DNA of 64,000 nucleotides from Phragmites australis. Taxonomy: Eukaryota; Streptophyta; Magnoliopsida; Poales; Poaceae. Below, one piece after another: positions 58,187 to 64,000 of the stretch. The stretch lies in contig NC_084936.1 in NCBI RefSeq assembly GCF_958298935.1, positions 9,431,501 through 9,495,500 of the forward strand, read 5' to 3'. The notes beneath the pieces are model-generated. The model was given only the letters and a program-made list of their open reading frames with translations, made no database searches and had not been told where the DNA came from. Position numbers and translations under genes: made by a program. How positions within the stretch are numbered: position 1 is the stretch's first letter; every line of letters begins with the position of its first letter.

Positions 58187-58803
58187 TTGATCAAGGTTGG
58201 AAAGAAAGATAAGAGAAGATAAGTAATATTGGAAATGATTTAACTAAGGAAATCCAACTATATTATATTATATTATATATTAAAGATGTGACTGTAGACA
58301 AGGTGTCAAAGCATTTCACAACACACACCGATACTAAAACAAAAGATCCAAATCACACACTTAGCACAATATCAATTCTCACACTATCATTATTTTCCTT
58401 AATGATTACATCAACACTCGACTCTAGCGACACTAAAATGATCTACTAAAAGACTATTCTACAAGGACTCCTCTCTAGTGCAGGATCCTAACAAAGAATC
58501 GGTTGATCCTTCTTCTTTTATGTGGGGCTATTGAGGCAGATTCTCTTGCGCGGAAGTGAGTGGATAGACAAGGCTTCTTCTTCATCTTCTGCAGTTTCTT
58601 CTTGGTTGGCGCGTTGTTCATCATTGAGAAGTGAAGTGACAAAAGCGAGGTGACGACGAACATCTACCAGCTCCCATAGGGCGTAGTCCAACTCATCTTC
58701 CAAGGCCATAGTGAGCGCCACTTTCTCCCGTAGCTTGGGACTTTCCCCAAATGTGCGCTTCATGAACAATTCATCACATTCATGAGTTCTCCAGGGATAG
58801 TAG
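58187..58803 (-). other. gypsy 5' leader with a short frame
   Basis: On the minus strand this is the untranslated leader before gag. A frame of 83 codons (58769-58518) starts MFMKRTFGESPKLREKV and has an acidic stretch (EETAEDEEEA). Some gypsy leaders hold small upstream frames, but I do not recognise this one and it may be chance. A TATAT run lies near 58259-58282. The true 5' LTR is not seen before the Sirevirus starts at 58804. Confidence 0.4.
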
Positions 58804-60539
58804 TGTAGCGAAAATAGCCCTATTAGGTTATGATTGTGATGTTACTGATTAATGACAATATAGTCATTGAGACTAACATGTTTGTCAAGGATATATGTTA
58901 GTAGGTCTCATGGATGCAATACCTCAAGAAGCCACTGCAATTGGGACAAAGTTTGATTGAATTAAAAAAGTCTCATGAAGATTTTGCCCCACCAGAAGAT
59001 CCGGTGCAGAGGGGTTGAACTCACTAGGGCATTATGAACAGAGGCAAAGTGAAGGCTGATGACTTTACCAAAAGGTCTGGTGCTCTGTGTATTGAATTCA
59101 TCTGAGTATTTCTGATAAAGGGGGAGAAGGCTGACGACCTCACCGGAGAGTTCGGTGATCTGCACTAGGTAACACCAGAGCATTTCTTGCAAAGAAGAAT
59201 GCAAGTGCAGAAGATTGAAGATCAACCCACCGGAAGGTCTGATGCTTGGTTTGTGCACACTGGAGTATAGTACCAGAGCATTTCTTGCAGAGGCGACTGC
59301 AAGTATTGAAGAATGAAGATCAACTCACCGCATAGTCTGATGATCATAGCGATAGTTGCACCGGAGTATTTCTAGGGATAAGAAGAAAACGTTTAACTCA
59401 CCAGATGGTCCGGTGTGAATGGAATAAACACCAGATGAATGCACCAAAGCATTTTTTACAGAGAGGCTGCAAAGACTCAGATGGCTCAAGATAACTCATT
59501 AGAAGGTCCAGTGATGGATTTGAAGGCACACCGGAGTGTCATGTGTTCACAAAGGCATTGAGTGGAGTTCCAACGGCTAGTTTCTGAGTTTGTACTCACC
59601 GGATGATCCGGTGTTAGTACTACTGTTATCACCGGATCATCAAGTGTTAACAGCTTTTCTCAGCCATTGGGAAAACAGCTAGTTGGCAGGTTTGAGGCTA
59701 TAAATATACCTCCACTCAGTCACTTGAAGGTGTGACATGCTACTAGAGTCTAGAGAAAGCTCATATACATATGAGAAGACATCCAACCCATCAAAGTGCT
59801 TAAAGTGATCATCCAAAGTAATTAAGCACAAGATTAGAGAATGTTTAGTGCTTATAGGCCTAGAGTCAGTTGTAGCTAGGTGTTGCAGCTTGAAGAAGGG
59901 ATCAAGGAGTGATCCTAGCTTGTACCGAGTGATACGTCGGTGCCTTGGAGTCTCGGCAACTCACTGGCATCTTGGGCCTTGATGGCTCAAACTTATTGAC
60001 CCTGCGACTTGGTGTGGAGTAGTGGCAAGACACGTGTACAAAAACGCGAAGACCCTTGCTTTGGTGGCTTAAACTCCAAAGTGATCACAGCGGCAAGTGA
60101 CTAGAAGAGAGGATAGTGGTGAGACCTTGCCTTGGTCGCTTGGTGGCTTATCGTGCTTGAGATCTTATCTTGGTGACTTGGTAACTCAAGAGTCGTGACC
60201 GAAAGAAATTTAGCGATCGGGAGCATATTCTTTGTGGAGATCCAATATGGATTAGGGGTGGCATTCATGCCATCGATACCATGGGATAAAATCCTTTATG
60301 CTGAGTTTGTCTCTCTAACTTATTTACATTTCTGCATTTACATACTTACAATTTACCTTACTAGAGTAGGTTGCAATCCTCTTGAGCGGTAGAGTAGACA
60401 CACTAGATAAATTTAAAGAACATTTAGATAGAAATTGAGATAGGTTTGTCTTGTGAAGTTTTTGGAGTCGATTTGGTTTAGGTTTCTAAGTGTTCTAATT
60501 CACCTCCTCCCCCTCTTAGGACGTCACCGTTCATCACAA
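58804..60539 (+). repeat. 5' LTR of Sirevirus copy 2
   Basis: 1736 bp from TGTAGCGAAAATAG to GTTCATCACA, next to the primer-binding site. CTATAAATATA at 59698-59708 is the TATA box. The upstream U3 part holds nine 17-bp palindromes (58990-59646). Confidence 0.88.
58990..59646. promoter_or_regulatory. nine 17-bp palindromic motifs in the LTR U3 region
   Basis: Copies at 58990, 59066, 59141, 59228, 59326, 59399, 59497, 59597 and 59630 are variants of CACCGGATGATCCGGTG; the one at 59597 is perfect outside its centre. All lie upstream of the TATA box. Closely similar palindromes mark the LTRs of maize Sireviruses such as Opie and Ji. They may bind proteins or concentrate symmetric CG/CCGG methylation sites; the role is not shown by sequence. 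Confidence 0.8.
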
Positions 60540-60540
60540 T

Positions 60541-60554
60541 TGGAATCAGAGCCT
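60541..60554 (+). promoter_or_regulatory. primer-binding site of Sirevirus copy 2
   Basis: TTGGAATCAGAGCC follows the LTR by one base; it matches the initiator methionine tRNA complement with one change (A for T at position 5). Confidence 0.8.
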
Positions 60555-60604
60555 CGTGATCTTGATAGGCTTAACATCCTTGAGTTGTGACTTCTGGGGT
60601 TGGG

Positions 60605-62520
60605 ATGGATACCCATAGTGCTTCACTTTTATATGGCACAAATTTCCCCCATTGGAAAATTTTAATATCTTGTTGTTTGCATGTCAAAGGTCTAAATGTT
60701 TAGAGAGTCACCGAGGAAGGGATGAGACCTCGTATCACCAACAAGAGAGGCAATTAGATACATTGGTGAACAGTATCCTTTTATCATCTTTAAATATTGA
60801 TGTATTTAATCATGTTTATTCTCTCACCAATGCACATGATATTTGGACTAATCTCATTGAAATACATGAAGGCACAAAGGATGTGCGCAATGAGAAATAC
60901 ATGTGCTTGTGACTAAGCTCAATGGCATCAAGCAACTACCCCATGAAAGTGCTAATAATATGTATTCACGTTTGAATATTCCTATCAATGAGATCAATGG
61001 GTTATGTTTGACAACAATTGAAGATGATCAATTTGTGAGATGAATACTTCAAACTCTTCTTCCAAAGTACAAGTTGATAGTCTCCATCATCTACGACAAC
61101 AATGACATCAAGAAGATGAATCCAAGTCAAATACTCTGCAAGATCACCGCCCATGAGATGATAATGAACATGGGGGTTGAAGCTTCTATCTTATGCGATG
61201 CCAAGAACCTTGCTCGCACAAGCAAGCAAGCTCAATGTCAACACATGAAGGCAAGGATGAGGAGACAAGAGCAAGAGTCAAGCTCAAGCGAAGATGATGG
61301 TGATCAAGATGAAGAGAGCGATGAAGGGGATGATCAAAGCACATCAAATGATAAAGAAATTGATCTCAAGATGGTCATGCTCTTCTCAAGGATAGAGAAT
61401 AAAATGAAGAGGATCAATACCAAGATTGATCATCCTATCTCTATTGATGATTTGGTCAACACAATTGATCATATCATGAAGGAGAAGAAGACCAAGAACA
61501 AGAGGGAGAAAAGGGGAAAAGCCAAAACATTTACAAGCATGGGAAGATGTGTGAGTGAAGATGAAGATGCCAGCTCAAGTAATTTGAGCTTCATCACCCA
61601 CTCCTCTAAGAGAAGCTATTCCTCAAAGTCATCATCACACAAGTCATCATCCCGCAAGTCATCACACAAGTGTCTTATGGCCAAAGGTATAGATAGCGAT
61701 ATAAGTGATGACGAATTCGATGAGGATTCTCCTTCCTATGATGAACTCCTTTATTTGATCAATAAGCAAAAAAGGGCCCTTAAGAAACAATCAAAACAGC
61801 TTAAGAAATTCAATGCACTTAATAATATTCATGCTACCTTTGTTTCTAATTATGAAAAATTATTAAGCAAATTCAATTTGCTAAACAAGGAGCATGAAGA
61901 GTTTGAGGCAAAATTTGAGTGCATTGAATCTCAAACTCAAGCCCTTTGGAGCAATCTACCTCTCTATTTAATTACAATCCTATGGTAGATGCTTGCACTT
62001 TTTTTGATGATTTAATTAATCTATCTAGTTCACCCCATTGCAATGAGATATGTGTTGAGAATGTTCTTGTCGAACCATATAATGACCTCATTGCGGAAGA
62101 AAATGATGAGCTCAACCAAGAAGTCAAAAAGCTCAAGAAGGACTTGGCAAGATTAAAGTGCAAGAACCATGTCCAACCTCCTCAACATAACTATGCTACC
62201 ATGGTGAAGAAGCTTGCAGAGGGGTTCACTGTGACATGCTTCAAATGTCATCTAGAAGGCCACAAGTCCTTCCAATGCAAGCAGGTCAAGAAGGAGACCA
62301 AGGAGAAGAAGAAAGCAATGAACCTCTGCAACAAGATCTTCAACATCTACACCAAGCCCAACTACAAAACCAAGACCAAGAGCAATCACTACAAGTTCAA
62401 GAAGAAGAACAATGGCAAGGTGGTTGCGCATATAGTTAGGAGAAAGAATTGGGAGTGAAACCAACCCATTTGGGTGCCCAAGGAAGTCATCACCAACATG
62501 AAGGGGCCCTAATCTGTTTG
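60605..62520 (+). pseudogene. Sirevirus gag, decayed
   Basis: The ATG at 60605 begins MDTHSASLLYGTNFPHWKI, the usual copia gag start, but a TAG replaces tryptophan near 60695 and the frame then shifts. A long open part (61074-61988) encodes the second half of capsid, an acidic and serine-rich segment (SSSSEDDGDQDEESDEGDD) and a probable coiled coil (NKQKRALKKQSKQLKKF). After a shift near 61950, 61946-62458 encodes more coiled coil and an intact zinc knuckle CFKCHLEGHKSFQC near 62238-62279, then a basic tail. IWVPKEVI after the stop near 62457 is a normal Sirevirus gag terminus. No protease follows. Confidence 0.8.
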
Positions 62521-63786
62521 GGTTCTAAATAAGACTTGAAGCCCGAGGTGTCTATGGGATTTGAATACTTGGCTCACAAAATGAAGTGAAGGTTTAAGTA
62601 AAGAAGCCAAGTGTATAAGATTGAGCGTTTTAATGAAGATCATGATCATCATATATCCAAATCTCCATCCAAAGAAAAAAAAGGCAATGGATCTAGATGC
62701 AAAATCTTTCAATTTTTGTAGCTCATTTACCTTGTCTAGGATTGCATGTGCTTATTTCAATTTATTGCAACGCCTAGTGTAGGTTTTCATATGGTAGATT
62801 GCTTGTATTTCTCTCTTTCTTGTGAGCAACCTACATGGTTTATTAGTTGTAGAATCTTTTTATAGCATTAGTTTCACAATTGATATCTTTTATGTGTCAT
62901 GAACCAATCCATAGGGTAACCTTCCCACTGATATTAATAACAAGTGCATATGTCTCACAAGTATTCAAAACTTTTATGCACACATTTAGGGGGAGTATAT
63001 CATATGGGTTGTAATTTTGAGACTATGTGTTGCTATATGTATCTTTTGTAGTCTCATAGAAAAATCAACACGTCCCCGGAGGTATGCAATGCTTCAATTG
63101 GTATTATTGTCAAATCATTTCTACATTTAAGCTACATCCATACATGATATGACTTAAACTTCCTACCTCTACTTATTTTCTAGATATGCATATATTGCTA
63201 CATTCCTACAAGTGGTATTTAGAAGTGGGTCTCATTATATGTATGCACACATAAAGGGGGAGTTTAGATTATATCTTGTGAGTTTCACGAATTGTGATCC
63301 TTGTTTGTCTTTTTCAATTGATATCAATGCCTCCTATACTTTCAATTGGTATATCTTTTCAATTGATATCATTTCATTGGACCATGATTTATGAAGCTCT
63401 CTCCCATGTGCTCTAACGCTCTTCCTCAAGTTCAACATATGTTTATAGACCTTTTTTGAGATTATTGACAAAGGGGGAGAAGTTTGATAACCAAAGCAAG
63501 AAGCAAGATACAAGATGTCTAGGAATGCCAAAGTTGACAAAATGGGAGAAGAAGAAACAAGAAGCAACATGAGGCACCTAGGTTGATAAAAGAGGAGAAG
63601 CTCTTGCATGGGTCGATCAGGGGAGATAGTGGCAATGGAGAAGGGGGTCCATAACAATAGGGGGACTAAATGGCAAGAACATGCATCCAAGATATGTGGT
63701 AAGACTTTGTGCTATTTACGATTAGTATCATTTATTATTTGTCACTTGCTTTGGTCGTGTTGTCATCAATCACAAAAAAGGGGAGA
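62521..63786 (+). promoter_or_regulatory. non-coding 3' region with repeated polypurine tracts
   Basis: No pol fragment is seen. Purine runs of the Sirevirus type recur near 62987 (TTTAGGGGGAG), 63256 (AAAGGGGGAG), 63464 (AAAGGGGGAGAAG), 63541, 63588, 63658 and finally 63776-63786 (AAAAGGGGAGA) next to the 3' LTR. The last is the likely plus-strand primer. The gap between gag and these tracts has only short chance frames. Confidence 0.7.
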
Positions 63787-64000
63787 TGTAGCTAAAATGG
63801 TCCTATTAGGCCATGATTGCGATTTTAGTGATTAATGACAACATAGACATTGGGACTAACATGCTTGTCAAGAATAGATGTTAGTAGATCTCATGGATGC
63901 AATACATCAAGAAGCCACTGCAGCCGGGACAAAGTTTAATTGAATTGGAAAAGTCCTAGGAACATTTGCCCCACTAGAAGGTTCAGTGCAGAGATGTTGA
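63787..64000 (+). repeat. 3' LTR of Sirevirus copy 2, partial
   Basis: It starts TGTAGCTAAAATGG and aligns with 58804 onward, including the first palindrome (CACTAGAAGGTTCAGTG). The window ends within it. Confidence 0.88.

Larger units (their letters stand above)
49956..58803 (-). mobile_element. Ty3/gypsy chromovirus (Tekay/Del-like), decayed, with nested insertions
   Basis: Read on the minus strand: leader, gag from 58186, protease, reverse transcriptase, RNase H, integrase, chromodomain-like end and a 3' LTR starting TGTAACACCCTG at 51583. The gag start [27 protein letters not shown] in RNase H, and the LTR start fit Tekay/Del chromoviruses. A solo copia LTR (52647-54827) splits integrase and a CACTA fragment replaces the middle of gag. 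The 5' LTR is displaced by the Sirevirus beginning at 58804 and lies outside the window. Stops are frequent throughout. Confidence 0.85.
58804..64000 (+). mobile_element. gag-only Sirevirus-type copia element (copy 2), runs off the window
   Basis: The 5' LTR (58804-60539), primer-binding site, gag (60605-62520), repeated polypurine tracts and the first 214 bp of the 3' LTR (63787 onward) are present. The interior is only about 3.25 kb and has no protease, integrase, reverse transcriptase or RNase H. It could move only with enzymes from another element. The LTRs differ at roughly 15% of positions in the part I could compare by eye. It inserted into the leader region of the Tekay/Del-like element; the left flank is AGTAG (58799-58803). 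Confidence 0.85.

Noticed and set aside
62236..62464. Glutamine-rich and leucine-rich frames overlapping the Sirevirus gag knuckle
   Set aside because: They are out-of-frame readings of the lysine-rich gag tail, which itself has the conserved zinc knuckle.

Overview
This window looks like intergenic heterochromatin from a plant genome, most likely a grass (Poaceae). I find no intact ordinary host gene. Nearly everything recognisable is transposable-element sequence: two Sirevirus-type copia elements, other copia pieces, a Reina-like and a Tekay/Del-like chromovirus, a Tat-like gypsy derivative, a LINE tail, CACTA ends and several hAT elements, nested inside one another. The grass assignment is an inference from this family mix and from CACCGGA/TCCGGTG palindromes in a Sirevirus LTR, like those of maize Opie/Ji elements.

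Layout. 1-3114: 5' part of a minus-strand copia element whose 5' LTR is 1629-3114. 3115-3484: a CACTA end, which interrupts the reverse transcriptase of a second copia element (3485-4600). 5180-19943: an old Sirevirus with both LTRs and a decayed gag-pol, split inside reverse transcriptase by a 4.9-kb hAT element (11208-16088) with a perfect 8-bp target duplication and an open four-exon transposase gene. 19944-24920: about 5 kb with nothing recognisable. 25258-31238: a complete but dead Reina-like element with 403-bp LTRs. 31577-33943: a MITE, a small hAT and a truncated LINE. 33944-42709: mostly unassigned sequence, LTR-like remnants, a hairpin-rich stretch and another small hAT.

42710-49955: a minus-strand LTR element that keeps a Tat-like gag tail and an antisense reading frame but has tandem repeats where pol should be. 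49956-58803: a minus-strand Tekay/Del-like element with a solo copia LTR (52647-54827) in its integrase, a small hAT inside that LTR, and a CACTA fragment in gag. 58804 to the window end: a second Sirevirus that has gag but no pol; its 3' LTR runs off the window.

How the parts relate. Retroelement reading frames are full of stop codons, many explained by C-to-T or G-to-A change, as expected for long-methylated DNA. The hAT transposase is the exception: its catalytic triad, BED zinc finger and dimerisation domain are complete and all predicted splice phases agree. It is the best candidate here for a functional protein. Insertion order can be read from the nesting: Tekay-like element before solo LTR before small hAT; Tekay-like element before Sirevirus 2; Sirevirus 1 before the autonomous hAT.
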